NCBI GenBank assembly: GCA_020205615.1 | Contig: CM035163.1 | Coordinates: 57,013,899 to 57,077,898 of the forward strand | Length of the DNA stretch: 64,000 nucleotides | Direction: 5' to 3' | From: Panax quinquefolius | Taxonomy: Eukaryota; Streptophyta; Magnoliopsida; Apiales; Araliaceae | Shown here: in pieces, positions 47,469 to 60,343 of the stretch | Numbering within the stretch: position 1 is the first letter of the stretch | Layout of the letters: every line of letters begins with the position of its first letter | Translations under genes and position numbers: made by a program | The notes under the pieces: generated by a model | The model's database searches: none | Told to the model about the DNA's origin: nothing | What the model saw: the letters and a program-made list of their open reading frames with translations, nothing else

Positions 47469-48439
47469 GCTTTGATTGCTTTTTTGACCTTATAGTATCA
47501 AGGAAACATCCTCCTCTTTCTTTTTATGGACCCTCCGGGGGTTATTTCTATAAGATTCGAACTGGATGTGTGTTCAAAGAACAACTTTAAGATGCTAGGT
47601 CTTGAATTTTTCTAGACTTCAATCCCATCTCAAACCATCTCTCCGTGCTTGATCATTTAGGAGAATGGTTTGCCAATACCAGCTAAGACACTCTCATAGA
47701 AAAGAGCTTCCTGTATATCTATGAATGTCATGACCATTTATGATTCCGTTATGGAAGGAATAACTTTAGCAGCAAGGCGCCTCCACCTTTGAGCATCCTC
47801 TGAAAGACTCATTAGACTGTTTCTTGACCTTGGTAATTTGGTACCAATCAGGAGCCATCCGAGATTGAAAATCATATTGAGTGAGGAAGGCGTGAGCCGA
47901 CTCTTCCGATATGGATCTTTGAGTTGTCTAACTGGTATACCATGAATGGGCTTCTCCAATCGGACTTTTTAAACAATTTGCATTCTTAGCTATTCATTTT
48001 TCGCGTAAGATCCAAGTTCTCCAATGAATACCTTTAAATGGGTATAAGGATCCCCTAATCCGTCATACTTTTCAAAATGAACCCCAAGAAAGATGTAAAG
48101 GTCAGTATATGAAACACTTCCATGTGTTCCAATCCCTTTGAGAACACGGATAGTTTCCTCCATTTGGAGGACCATCTTCTTGATATCACTAGTGTCTGGA
48201 TCTCCTTTGAGATGGGTGTTTTCAGGGTCTTTGTTGGTCATATCCATATGAGGTTCTGGAATTGTTTTTTCCAAACCTTGAGCTCCTCCTTGTGCAGAGG
48301 ATTCTGTATGTGGAAGCATCTTTGTACCCTGAGTGGACTGATGCAATTCTTTAAGCAAGATAGCCAAATTTGTGATTTACTGACTTAATCCGTCAAATTC
48401 TTCACGAGAAACAGGATTAGACTGGTCAGACGAAGACAT
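47469..48439 (-). pseudogene. gag: Gag N-terminal and capsid part of B
   Basis: ATG at 48439 (MSSSDQSN) is followed by an in-frame TAA at about 48373 (CAA in A). The open stretch 48367-47990 carries the N-terminal region and the GDPYTHLKVFIGELGSYAKNE start of the capsid domain. Beyond 47990 the frame shifts (47959-47738 includes AQRWRRLAAKV), and several small indels damage the rest. It is homologous to A 16797-17897. Confidence 0.8.
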
Positions 48440-49141
48440 GGTTGGCTGTAGGCTCGTGGCCTTTTTGGATTTTGAGCGGGTAACAAGCCCAATGATTTCC
48501 CTACAAAAGACTTATGTAGTCTTAGGGATAATGTAAATGTTATCATAACATATCCGTTTTAGGAATATTGTCCTGCAAAACCGGGTGTTAATTGATAACA
48601 TGCATGCACAAATAATCTTCATATTTTTCATTACATAAAGATGAACATGGAATAAAATTACAAGTAAATGCCTTTACAAGCAATTAAAAATGGAAAGCAT
48701 GAAGAGACTTTCCTCCGCGTTTGGTTTATCAGAGGTTGACCTATCTTAGGGTTACTCTCGTGGCTTTTTGGCATAAAGGTTCCCAGATCGTCGCAATCTA
48801 CTTGATGGGAAGTTAATCCAGTCTTTCAACTGGAGCGAATCTGGGTGGTGCCTTTCCTAAGCCAGATTGGAATTATTTTCCTACGAGTCCAAAGAATCAA
48901 ACACCGACAGGATAGCCTCCTGGTGGAGGAACCACACAACATACATTCACATACAACGTGTCTCACCGTTTATGAAAATGATGACATGTGCGAAGCACTA
49001 ATATCACAAATAGATATAGTATAGTGCAGTAAGTAAAATGCATTCGTACACATTCATCATAAATGTAAATGCAACATTCACACATAAGCATAAAACAGTT
49101 TTAAAAAGCTTGTAATAACGGCTTAAGCCCTCTTACTAGAA
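48440..49141 (-). other. Untranslated leader of B
   Basis: About 700 bp between PBS and gag ATG, similar to 7319-8030 in A. No long ORF. The absence of a large ORF1 distinguishes it from Ogre. Confidence 0.6.
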
Positions 49142-49159
49142 TCCCCAGCGGAGTCGCCA
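49142..49159 (-). other. Primer-binding site of B (tRNA-Arg, perfect)
   Basis: Minus strand TGGCGACTCCGCTGGGGA, two bases from the LTR. 18/18 complementary to the 3' end of plant tRNA-Arg(ACG) including CCA. Confidence 0.9.
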
Positions 49160-49961
49160 CCTGTCGACGTCGGGATTTTTTAGTGTCCCTTTTCGTTACT
49201 TGTTCTTTGGTGTTCTCATGTTAATGTGAGATTTGTTTGAAAAAATAAGTGAAAAAGGTCCGACATGTATAATGTCGACGATTTGACTTTAAGAGTCACC
49301 AGTTGGTGTATTTAACTGGTTACACCAACGCAACCGAAAAAAGGTTTGCACATTAACCCAGTGATAAGACACTGCTAAACGGGTCTGTGAAACTGAGATT
49401 CATTTGAGTTCGGGGGCTTGATTATGCAGAGGGAAGGTGTTAGGCACCCCTCGACATCCGTGTTGCCACGGTGATCGCCACTTTTATATGAATGTGTGTG
49501 TGTGTGTGTGTGGATCAATATGAAATTATTTAGAAGTAGTGCTATGACTCGTTCGCACCAATATACAAAGGGTTTGAATTTATAGAAAAAATCAGTTTTA
49601 ACCAGATATATCAATGAAGTTTTGTAAAAAGAGGTTTTTCAAACCCTTTGCTCAATAGTAATTGAGGCTTTTGATACTTCCATATTATTATTAAATGTTT
49701 GGCTTGTTTACTTTTATTTTCGAGATGTGAGGCATCTTCAAGAAAATAATATACAGCAGTGCCAAACTCCTCATGGGCATAACAGCCATCCAAGGAAATT
49801 AAGACACTGTAAATAATGTACAAGCTGCTTACAGCTGAAAAATGTCCATCACAGGAACCGAATCTAGATTCAATGGGCTGAATCTGTGATCACGTGATTC
49901 CTAAGCTCACATGATACTGCAGTTTATATGGAAAGAAGTAAGTATTTATATATATAAAATC

Positions 49962-49997
<36 letters not shown>

Positions 49998-49999
<2 letters not shown>

Positions 50000-50310
50000 C
50001 ATGATCAACCACCACGAAGCAACTCCATGGGGGATCGGAAATGTAAATATATAAAAGATGTAACTATAAATATATATATATATTTATATATATGGACATG
50101 ATCAACCACCACGAAGTAAACTCCAGGTGGGATGAAATGTAAATAAAGCTGTAAAAGCAATCAACTCCCATGAAGTAAACTCCAGGCAGGACGAAATGTA
50201 AATAAAGCTGTAAAAGCAATCAACTGCCACGAAGTAAACTCAAGGCAGGACAAAATGTAAATAAAGCTGTAAAAGGCCATGAAGTAAACTCCAGGCCTGA
50301 CAGAAATATA
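49998..50310 (-). repeat. Hairpin array 2, 5' LTR of B
   Basis: Units with conserved 15-nt centre (A/T)CGAAGTAAACTCCA or similar and changing stems: CCACC/GGTGG (50106-50130), CTCCC/GGCAG with one mismatch (about 50165-50188), CTGCC/GGCAG (50224-50248), AGGCC/GGCCT (50274-50298). A first unit at about 50008 is less well paired. Spacing is about 60 bp, with AAATGTAAATAAAGCTGTAA as linker. Confidence 0.75.
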
Positions 50311-50334
50311 AATATATATATATATATACATATA

Positions 50335-50391
50335 TATAAAAGCGAAGAAACGCATCGACGGATGTAAATCCGTGCTCATCGGATATGTCCG

Positions 50392-50424
<33 letters not shown>

Positions 50425-50475
50425 GCGAGTAAATATAGGATAAAATATGGGCTCATCGATATATGTCGATAAATG

Positions 50476-50573
<98 letters not shown>

Positions 50574-50622
50574 AGCAAATAAACGCTCTCAGACATAAGT
50601 CTAAGCTCATCGAGAATAGTAC

Positions 50623-50675
<53 letters not shown>

Positions 50676-50730
50676 CAAGTAACGCTCAGCACATAAGTTC
50701 AGGCTCAATCGAGGCATAACTCGATAATTT
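50335..50730 (-). repeat. Double-hairpin array 1, 5' LTR of B
   Basis: Four units separated by long TA tracts. The best has ACGGAT/ATCCGT (50357-50372) and TCGGA/TCCGA with loop TATG (50378-50391). Others have TCGA/TCGA around TATA near 50457-50470 and a CTCAGAC/GTCTAAG pair near 50589-50606, which has one G-U pair on the element strand. Confidence 0.65.
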
Positions 50731-53477
50731 TAGTCCATATATAAAATATATACATATATATAGTATATATATACGAGACAGAAATGAAAACCACGGATCG
50801 AAGTAAAGGCAAAACACACACAACACGACTCTCAATGTGTATAACAGTGTGTGCTAATATGAAAAGAAAGGCTTTATAGAATGTAAGAAGGCTTGCAGTG
50901 GGCTGCCAATGTAGACTTCTATGACTCTATGTGGATAAACACTAAGCTCCCGCTGGATAAAAGTATAGGTATATGTGAGCTAACAGATGCTTAAACTGAG
51001 GAAACACTCAATATGGGTGTGTACAGAGTAAATTAGACAGGGCTTCCTCGCCTTTTCTCTCTCTTTTTTCCTCCCAAATAGCTGACACCAAGGTCTATAT
51101 TTATAGATCGATGGTCGCAGTGTACTACATGTAGCATGATTACACTACTGTATTTGGTCGAGGTGTCCCTGGGCTTCATGGGTCCCGTCGTCTCAAGTAT
51201 ATGCACACGTGCCTTTGTAATGTCCTTCGAACTTACAGAACTTCAATCCGAGCATCCGAACGAGGTATATATGACCTTCTTCGGACTGCTTGTGTCGAGA
51301 GTTACGCAATTACATGGATTAGAGGTTGTACGAAGTCAGGAAGAGGGGATCATACCCATAGTCTTCAAGCTTCAAATTCTATCCGGTATACTACCACGCG
51401 CAATAGTCACTCGGGATTGTAACTCCTCGGTTCTTGTGGGACATTGTTGTATGTATGTATATATGAAGTTTTGAGAAGACGCGCAGGTGTTGACGTGGCA
51501 AGATGACGTTTGACTCCTCACCGGGGTTATCGTCTATTTGAGTTAAAAGTAGACGTTGCTCAGGGTTACATCTGAGATTGTACTGCTGCAAGTGTTTGAA
51601 TACCATAAGGTCATCTTATGAGTGTGCCTGTCTACCCGTTGTTAGCTTCGGGTCTGAGGGATGAGTGTCTCGGTAGGAGGTTTGAGATTGAAGCTGATAG
51701 CATGTGTTTGAAACAAGCATTTCCAGAGTTATCACCGGAACTGTAACAGCATTCCTTAGGATTATCACTAAGGACAAAACTCGGGGTTGTCTCCGAGGTT
51801 GGAAATGATCCTTTTGGTGTGTGTTCCGGGGTTGGAAATGATGTTCCCGGTGTGTGTCCCAGGTTTTGAACTTGAACTTCTGGTAGTATCCGGAATGGTT
51901 GTAAGCTGTCTTCCAGGGTTATCTCCGAAAGATCAATCTGCCTTCCTGCAATGACAGTAACAGGCGTGCAAAAAATTTCGAGTGTCTACATACCTTTCTT
52001 AGCTTAATCTAGATTCAGGCCTTCTGATTTGTTAATGAAAGTAGTAGGGCTTGTCTAAGGGACTGATATACATATATATTTTGTGGGTTTGAGCTTGATA
52101 GAGGTAGGTTGGGAGTTTGAACAAAAATGGGCAAAAATGTGGTTTTCTCTCTCTCTTAAATCTATATATATTGTGTTGTAATGCATGTATCGAATGAATG
52201 GGGCTGATTGCTAGAGTTATTCATCATGTGAGAAAGTCAAGAGTTGGTTTACCAACTAAATTTTTGGTTAGTCTTGCAAGTAACTTACTAAATAATATGA
52301 AAAGGGTAGTTTGGTCTTTTTGATCATGATTTTAATGGCTCTATTGTAATCTTGACAAACCCTTAGGGTTTGACCCTTAGGGTTTAACCCTAAGGTTTAG
52401 CGCATAACATTTGTAGGATTTCCAATTAGGGTTTGTATAAAAATAAAATTTTAGTTTCTAAAATTTATAATTAGGGTTTCCTTAATTAGATTAGGGTTCT
52501 AATTATACATGAACATTAGGGTATTATATACTAATTATAATTATCCTTACTAATTTAGCAATTAGGATTTATAATTTTGGTAATTAGGGTTGCCAAATCA
52601 CAATTAGGGTTTATAATTCAAACATTAGGGTTTCTAGAAATTAATATATCTAAATGTTAATTAGGGTTGACCTAATTAATCATAAAATCATATAACACAG
52701 TTATATAATAGTCTTAAACTCATAATTTAGTTTCAAATTAGGGTTTTAATCTACAATTAGGGTCTCTTATAATTACTGTAAGACCCCAACTTTTATGAAT
52801 AAAGACGATTTTTCTATAAATATCATTTTTGTATATTATGGAATGAATTTGATATAATTTTATATTTGGGGGGTAATATTTATAAATTTTTCAAAGTACA
52901 TGATTTGTTATATAATATTTGATTGGTGGGGAATATTATTGGTTTAGCGGGGAATATTCGATATAACCAAGACAATCATTGGTGGACCCATGATGGAATT
53001 ATTTTTGGATTGAGAAAATGACAAAAATATTTTATGAAAATAACGACGGAAGTTATCACAATTAGCTCGTTGAAACACCGGTGTTAAAAGTACAAGAAGA
53101 CGCGTGGTTGTATAGTACTACAGTATTGATAATTGATGCTTATGTGAGAAATCACTCGGTTTTGTTCAATTATTGCTACTGATGAATTGTTGCATAGTAT
53201 CTCACGTTATTTGATTCAATTATTGTCGATATTTTATATATTATTAAATCAATAATTAAGATGATGAGTTATTAATATTATTATTTGCAATATTAACGAT
53301 GTCTAGAAGTTACGCCAAGGAGAGATTTGGTCACGTAATCAAGGCGCATGATAGGGAGAAATCCTTATTGAAAGCCCCTCTTTCTTGAAAACGACACAGT
53401 CGATTAATATTGTGAATTATAATAATGATGATAAATGTTATTAAATATATTGAGGTGTCTTTTTATGAAGTCACGGA

Positions 53478-53514
<37 letters not shown>

Positions 53515-53952
53515 TTTGATTTATTAGTATTATTAATGTAATAAAAGCAGAAAAGCTTTTTATATAAAAGCAGAATACTTTTATAAAGTTATTTATTTTA
53601 TTAGACTATAAATAGAATATATTATATTCTATTATCGCATAGTAAAATCTTTTTATATAAAACATAATACTTTTATAAAGTTATTTGTTTTATTAGACAA
53701 TAATTAGAATATTTTATATTTTATTATGCATAGTGTTTCAGATAGTAAAATCTTTTTTATAAAAGCAGAATACTTTTATAAAGTTATTCGTTTTATTAGA
53801 TTATAAATAAAATATATTATATTTTATTTAAAAGATTTTGTTTTATTAGAATATTTTATTTATATCTTTGCATAGTAAATTAATATGGACCGTCGCTTAA
53901 AAGTAAATCAATCTGGATCGTTCATGAATTAGTTACTATTAGGTCCATTCTC

Positions 53953-53960
53953 TATAAATA
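53953..53960 (+). promoter_or_regulatory. TATA box of solo LTR E
   Basis: TATAAATA within CTCTATAAATAGAAGC, followed about 50 bp on by a purine-rich GAGAGAGAAACTATAGAGAG stretch. All hairpin arrays of E lie downstream of it. Confidence 0.65.
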
Positions 53961-54117
53961 GAAGCTTATTCCTTCATTATTTCTTATTTAATTCACTTTG
54001 AAACTAGAGAGAGAAACTATAGAGAGAAAGAAAGAAAAGTATTATGCTACTTCACTACTCCTATATCCATTTTCTTCTAAGGTAAGGGTATTATTTCTTT
54101 CATATTCATGAAGAGAA

Positions 54118-54625
54118 CTTACATTATTCCATTCTTTATTATTCATTGGAATAACTTTGATATCTGTGAGCTACCCTATACTTGGTGAAATTCTTACGTT
54201 ATTCTATTCTTTATCATTATGTTGGAATAACTTTGCTTTTTATAAGTACCGCATACATGGTGAAATTCTTCTATTATTCCATTCTTTATTATTCTCGTTG
54301 GAACATCACATGCAATGCGTTTCTGCGTGACACGAATTCCGTTATTTATTATTTTGTTGGAATATCGTAGCCGATGCGTATTACGAATGACTGGTTCCAT
54401 TAATTATTATTCTGTTGGAATAATAACACATGCATGCGGTCTATCGTATGCATGGTGATTTACATTGTTATTCCATTCTTTATTATTACGTTGGAATATC
54501 ACGCCGGTCGTAATTTACGATTCGCTTTTTCGATTATTTATTATTATGTTGAAATAACTTTTTATGCATCTTTGTCATCGCATGCACGGTGATTTCTTTT
54601 GTTATTCCATTCTTTATTATTCTCA
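54118..54625 (+). repeat. Array of TTATTCC/GGAATAA inverted-repeat units in E
   Basis: About eight degenerate units, 60-90 bp apart, each with TTATTCCATTCTTTATTATT followed by a few bases and TTGGAATA. Best copies: TTATTCC 54124-54130 with GGAATAA 54148-54154, and the copy near 54467-54496. Between units, phrases like GCATGCACGGTGATTT recur. Confidence 0.7.
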
Positions 54626-54867
54626 ATTGGTTAAAGTTTTGACTTCTATACTCCATGAAATTAGTGGAATATCCTTGATATTTGCGCTTCATCCAGTATC
54701 TTTTCATGGAAATATTCTTCTGAGCATTCTTGAATTTTACTCTACAAGGAAGTATCATGTTGACAATTTGGACGTTATTAGTTCCTAGATAAATTAATTC
54801 TTGAACTTATTTTATTGAATTCTTATATCATTGTCATCATCCTCATGTTTTATTTTATGTTGAAAGT

Positions 54868-55105
54868 CATCTATGGCTGTAGTGCATAGATGGACTTGGT
54901 ATGATTATGAACAGGGATTAATCGGTATAATCATGACCGTAATGTTACAAATGATGTGGTAAAAGTCCTCAATGGCCCGTAGTGCATTGATGGATAGTTG
55001 TTGGCATGATCATGTCCATTGATGAATACACAAATATCCTTAGCTCGTAGTGCATGGATAATTTGTGGTTGTGATACTAATGAATATCATTGACCGTAGT
55101 GCAGG
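54868..55105 (+). repeat. GTAGTG hairpin array in E
   Basis: Four units. Stem/loop: CATCTATG-GCTGTAGTG-CATAGATG (54868-54892); TCAATG-GCCCGTAGTG-CATTGA (54969-54990); CAAATATCC..GGATAATTTG with a bulge (about 55031-55056); ATCATTG-ACCGTAGTG-CAGGGAT with one mismatch and one G-T (about 55087-55109). Same loop as the 39-bp array of D, different stems. Confidence 0.8.
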
Positions 55106-57289
55106 GATGATGTGGATTATTTATTAAGCTGAGTCCCAGCGATAAAAGTGATGAAAAACCTTTTAAATCATAAAAGATAGTAGATTTTATTCTCTAGTTG
55201 ACTCTTTTAATGGATTGCTTGTTCCGCTGTAGTTAAACTTGATGTTTGTTATATTGTATCAGTTTAACACTGTTGAAGGCCAATGATAATTTATTGTGCA
55301 TTATCTTAGTCATAATATTTCTTACTAGGCTAGTTGAGCTCACCCTTTCTTTCACTGTTCTCTTCAGGAAATGAGAACGTAGTCGGGACTAAATAGGGAG
55401 CAGATAATGGTCCAGATGATAGCATTAGTAGTCCTCACTATTCTGTTAAATAGTGTCACAATAAATGTAATGAGAACTCCATTGAGTGTGGATATTGTCT
55501 AGATGACAATATTCTTATTAAAACTATTAGATTAAGTTATGTCGTATTTTATACGACTGTTGTATAATTAAGTTGTATTTGTATTTTGTACTATGTATTT
55601 GGCGACTCAGAATAGGTGATGTATATCTATTTTGGGGGCGTCACAATTAGGGTTTTTTTTCTACTTAACGTTAATATTTATAATAATGGTCATAAATCAC
55701 ATAACACAATTATAAAACAATCTTTTACTCTAATTTGGATCTCAAATTAGGATTTAGAACAGTAAAACTAGGGTTTTCAATTACTGCACCATAATTGACC
55801 AACCATAGTCAGTCCACATACATATAGTACATATTTATAGCACTGAAAAATTAAAATATAATTAATATTATACTATTATTTTCATTCCCTGATCAAAATC
55901 AAAAATTAGGGTTTGGATTCCATATCTGATTTATATGTCATACTTAACATTATTAATTAAGTTAAAATAATTAACTTAATAATTTGTACTAAAATTCATA
56001 TAATAAAATAATTATTATATTTATTCTAAAAATCATTTCATATATTATTTAAATAATATATAATTATATTTTTGTGGAAAATAAAAACATTTATACAATA
56101 AAATTAAATATTATTTATAATGATCAATAATTCTAAAATAAAATCAATTGTAAATACTCATGTAATAAATATATTTTTATTTATCACATATATATATATA
56201 TACACACATTACCTTGGCACATATTTCCCCATATTTATCTTAATAAAAAAATAAAAAATTATACGCCAAATTTTTGATTTATTTATATAGAAAATATCGG
56301 GTTGTTACAGTGGATATCCAACATTGTTCCTGTGACAGCCCCAAATCCAGGTCACAAATCACCACGGATCTGGTACAATCATTCTATAACTATTGCGGAA
56401 GATATAAACATAAATTATTTATACAATACACTTTACACACCATTCCCCAAAATTGAGTAACCTTAACTTATACACAAATCATAAACTATCTAACACGTGA
56501 CATTATTATCAAACTATACTATTACAAATTAGTCGCACATTTTATCCCAAGCTGAACATGACATTAACCTTTTCCTGTATCCGAACACATTCGTCTTATC
56601 TGCAATGTTTATCATGATATAGCAAGGGTGAGCATGAAAGTTACCCAGCAAGTTTAAATTTATTTAAGGATATATATATCATGATTAAAAGAGTCTGAAT
56701 AATAAGCTGGCTATAATTCATCAATATAGTTGTGAATTAGCATGAACAAACTTTTGATTGAACAAGTATTAAATATGAACAAATATATCTGGACCGAACA
56801 ATAATGAATTTGATCATCCTTTCAAACATAACTTATACATGCAATATGTATAGAGTACAATTCTACATGGCAATCAGCAATGATTAACCATAAGCATATC
56901 CGAATGAAACAACTCTTAGTAGAGTTAAGAAAAACTTGCCTGAACCGTTAATTACCGCTATGCAATTTATAACGCTTTATCCAAAGACCTAATATTAGTA
57001 ATATAGATCTCCAATATTAGAATAATATCATCACAACATAATACAATTATATATATATATATACACACATATATATATATAGGATAACCTAAACACATAA
57101 CACATAACCCTATCAGTCTATACAACACATAAGACCTAGTATAAGTTCAAACTATTGCAGTCTGAGTTGAGACCGACACAATTCTATCATCCCAACGGTC
57201 TAGTCGGATAAATATCAAGTTTAAGTTCAATTAAACTCTGCCTAAACACTTAACAGTATCTTAGATAATTTTCCTAGCAATCAAAATAA

Positions 57290-58015
57290 TTTTCATAGAC
57301 TTGTAATAATTTTAAGATAATTAATATCATTTATCATAATTTTTCAATCACTTATAGCGTATTTATATATTATAAATACCACATAATTCCTTAATCATTA
57401 ATATTTATTTAATATTAAATATTAATAAAAATCATAACATAATATTATAATATAATTATAATATCACAAAGTATTTTAAATATTTTAAAATCATATTTAT
57501 ATGATTTTTAAACAATTAAATCCATTATCCAATAATTGATATTAATATTAAAATATTAATATTTTTATGACAAAATATCAAAAGATATATTTATAACTTA
57601 AAATATTTTTATAACACTTAAATCATTTTTATATGATTTTTAAATCATTAATTCTATTTTTCCATAATTTATTTAATATATTCATTAAATAAACTAATTA
57701 CCATTAATATTAATTTATTAATGAAATTCATCACATAATATTAAAAGTCATCAAAAATAACTTAAAATATTTTCTAATACCATAATTAAATTTTTCATGA
57801 ATTAAAATCATTTTTAAATAATTTATTTAATATTATAATTAAACAAATAAATATCTTTTATATTCCAAAAATATTAAATATTTTTGAAATATACTCAAAA
57901 TAATTAAAAACTATTTTTCAGGCTTTAAAATAATTTTTCATAATTTATTATGTATTTTTAATAATTAAAAACTATTTATTTCTATTTATTTATTAAATTA
58001 ATTAATTTCTTAAAT
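57290..58015 (-). repeat. AT-rich hairpin repeats in F LTR
   Basis: Diverged version of the ~165-bp repeats of C: ATATGATTTTTAA / TAAATCATTTTTATATGA-type pairs and TTATTTAATAT..ATTAAATAA pairs. Confidence 0.5.
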
Positions 58016-59444
58016 AAACTGTCGCTAAAAGGGCCCTATACCGACAAAGCTGTCGCTATAGGTGTTCTTGGTGTTCTTAATGAAAACCCAGAAATCAAGT
58101 CAGAGTTCGAGTGGGCATGTTTGACCGGATACAATTCTTTGTTCAAGCATGGTCTATCCAATCTAAAACTTAGATCTTGTTGTGTTTGTGTAGCACTACA
58201 ATTAACACCAACAATCCAGTTCATATATCAACATATCATGAAAGATCGGGCTATGCAAAGTCATCATCGAGACTTAATCTCGCTTTTACGGGTAACCCGA
58301 AACCCGAGCGATGTCGAGTTGACACTTTCAAGCTCGATTTCCTTAATGTTCTGATCATGGTTTATGACGGTTAATGGTTCAAATCTACAGTATACATGAC
58401 AAGGAACATTAACATAACAACAAATCGGTTTAATAACAACAGATCGCGACTTAATCCCGGTCGAACTACTCGCCGGAATCATGGTTCAACCGGTTTTGGG
58501 TTTTCGTAAATGGTATCCATGATCGACAGGCCCGCTTTGATCAATCCACTATGTCCCACATGTTTGTTATTTAAGAGATCTAAAAGTATAGATCTCAAGT
58601 CCATACATCAAGCTACATATTGGTTATCATAAAAGCAACAAACAGATTAACGTACAACAGATCAAACAGTTTGAAAATCCTGTCACACTCTATTTTCAAA
58701 TTTCTGGGTTGCCCAGAATTTGACTGGTCATGCCCGGTCAACGGGTTTTGACCGATCATAACATCAAATACAAACATCTAATGGCTATACTACCACATTC
58801 AGATGAAAGACAACATATCAAGCTATAGATCCAAACAATAAAACATCAAAAATAAAAAAACACACAAGAATCTATGGCTCCTAACATATGGCTGTAAGGC
58901 CATTTTTCAAACTTTTCCTAGATTTGATAAATCTTTAATTTCGAGCATCTAAATGATATGGATCTAATTTTTGGCAACCCAGATCATCAAATGACACCCT
59001 CTAACACAACTTTAACCAATAAATAACAACATTCAACATCAAATCGAAAGATTTCTAAGTTTAGGGTTTATACTACTTTGATGCTTGAGCTTCAATTCTG
59101 ATCATCATGATCTGATCTTGGCTTGCTAGAGATCATGTTAGAGACTGAATTTCCTACTAATTTCATGGGTCTAGAGAGAGAAAATGTTGGTTGAGTGTTT
59201 GGTGACCAAATAGCCAATTTTGTGAACTTTTATCTCTCTAATTCTATATGTATATATTGAAACAATATAATCATCTGATATGGTAGTTGATTGCTGCGAA
59301 TTTGGGTCACATAGGGTGGTTGGAGTTGGTCACCAATTCCATTTGACAAGATTTGCAAGCTTTCAGATAAATAATGCAATAAGGGCATTTTGGCCTTTTT
59401 GAATTTTATTTTAATGGCACATTTATCAATTGTTCAAACCCTTA

Positions 59445-60085
59445 GGGTTTAGGGTTTAACCCTTTAGGTTTTAAAAATAAATTCTAGGATTTCCAAATTA
59501 GGATTTCAAAAATGGAAAAATTAAGATTTTCAAATTATAATTAGGATTCACTAATTATACTTAAATTTCCTAGTCATAATTCAAGTTTGCTAATTAAGAT
59601 TATCATTTCCTAATTAAATTTGCTAATTTAGTAATTAGGGTCAAAAATGTATATTAGCGTTTATAACCCAAGAATTAGGGTTTTAAATAGAAAAAAAATC
59701 TTTCTAATTTAGAAATTAGGTTTCCTAATTAGATTAGGGTTTTCTAATTACTTATAACTTGAAAATTAGGATTAATGTTTCCTAATTAACATTAAAATTA
59801 TTTCATTAATAATTAGGTTTTCCCTAATTATAAATTAGGGTTTCTAAAACAGAAATTAGGTTTTATATAAATCAATTAGGGTTATCCCTAATTAGGTAAT
59901 TATTAATAACGTTTAAACCTTATACAAGCATTTTCATTCCCAATCTATGGTTTTAAATTTCTGAATTAGGGTTTCGAATTCCCAGAACCGAAATTAGGGT
60001 TTTAGAACCGGTTTCTAGGGTTTCTTATCCATTGCTAGGATTTTCTAACTGAACGTTGACGTTCTTAATAATATTAGGGTTTAAC
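59445..60085 (-). promoter_or_regulatory. Telobox cluster in U3 of F
   Basis: About nine or ten TTAGGGTT motifs on the plus strand in about 640 bp (AACCCTAA on the element strand), upstream of the putative TATA region. Homologous position to 24868-25560 in C, although the surrounding sequence is clearly diverged. Confidence 0.55.
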
Positions 60086-60343
60086 ACTGATAAAATTTAT
60101 ATGGTCAACCCTTGACCCCTAACGACATTCTGAACACATATACAACCATATACACAGAACATAAACACATATACACTTAATCTTGAATAATTCACCAAAA
60201 TCCTTCACAGAATTTTGAAATCCTCAAAATTCCTTCTCAAAAATATCAAATGCACACACTTATTTTCTTTCTAGGTCTATTATTTGACCTTAAATCCATC
60301 ATTTAAGATTTAAATAAATTGTCTAATTTCTCGGGTTGTCACA

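Larger units (their letters stand above)
31598..51990 (-). mobile_element. Element B: complete 20.4-kb Tat-lineage element
   Basis: Flanked by TSD TACCT (31593-31597 and 51991-51995) inside the right LTR of C. Minus strand order: 5' LTR 49162-51990, perfect tRNA-Arg PBS 49142-49159, leader, gag, protease, G-patch, intron, RT, RNase H, second RNase H, integrase, then about 7 kb of extra sequence with two antisense ORFs, PPT 34221-34235 and 3' LTR 31598-34220. It has Tat hallmarks (CHHC knuckles, dual RNase H, intron, tRNA-Arg primer) but no ORF1 upstream of gag as in Ogre. Reading frames have only a few stops and frameshifts, so it is younger than A. Confidence 0.92.
49162..51990 (-). repeat. 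5' LTR of B
   Basis: 2829 bp, element strand TGTAGACACTC..CGTCGACA. It pairs with 31598-34220. TATA motif 51098-51105. Hairpin arrays at 49998-50310 and 50335-50730 with TA and TG microsatellites (50477-50572). The length difference from the 3' LTR lies mainly in this part. Confidence 0.9.
52777..55645 (+). mobile_element. Element E: solo LTR related to D
   Basis: 2869 bp with ends TGTAAGACCCC..GGGGGCGTCACA, flanked by ATTAC (52772-52776) and ATTAG (55646-55650). The C left LTR shows ATTAG as the original, so the left TSD carries one mutation. No interior, PBS or PPT is present: a solo LTR left by LTR-LTR recombination. It shares terminal sequences, the GTAGTG hairpin family and a TATA region with D but lacks D's ORF-bearing segment. 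Confidence 0.88.
28011..56309 (-). repeat. 5' LTR of C (right copy), interrupted by B and E
   Basis: LTR segments 28011-31597, 51996-52776 and 55651-56309 join to about 5.0 kb and match the left LTR in order. B is bounded by TACCT duplicates and E by ATTAC/ATTAG. The GTCGCTA inverted repeat at 30540-30568 is intact here and decayed in the left LTR. An ATA/TAA microsatellite lies at about 28183-28223 and a TA run at 28839-28873. Confidence 0.85.
56331..60343 (-). repeat. 3' LTR of F (left copy)
   Basis: 4013 bp. Contains AT-rich hairpin repeats (57290-58015), a GTCGCTA inverted repeat (58019-58062), a putative TATA region near 59240-59262 and a telobox cluster (59445-60085), in the same order as the C LTR. 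Confidence 0.85.
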
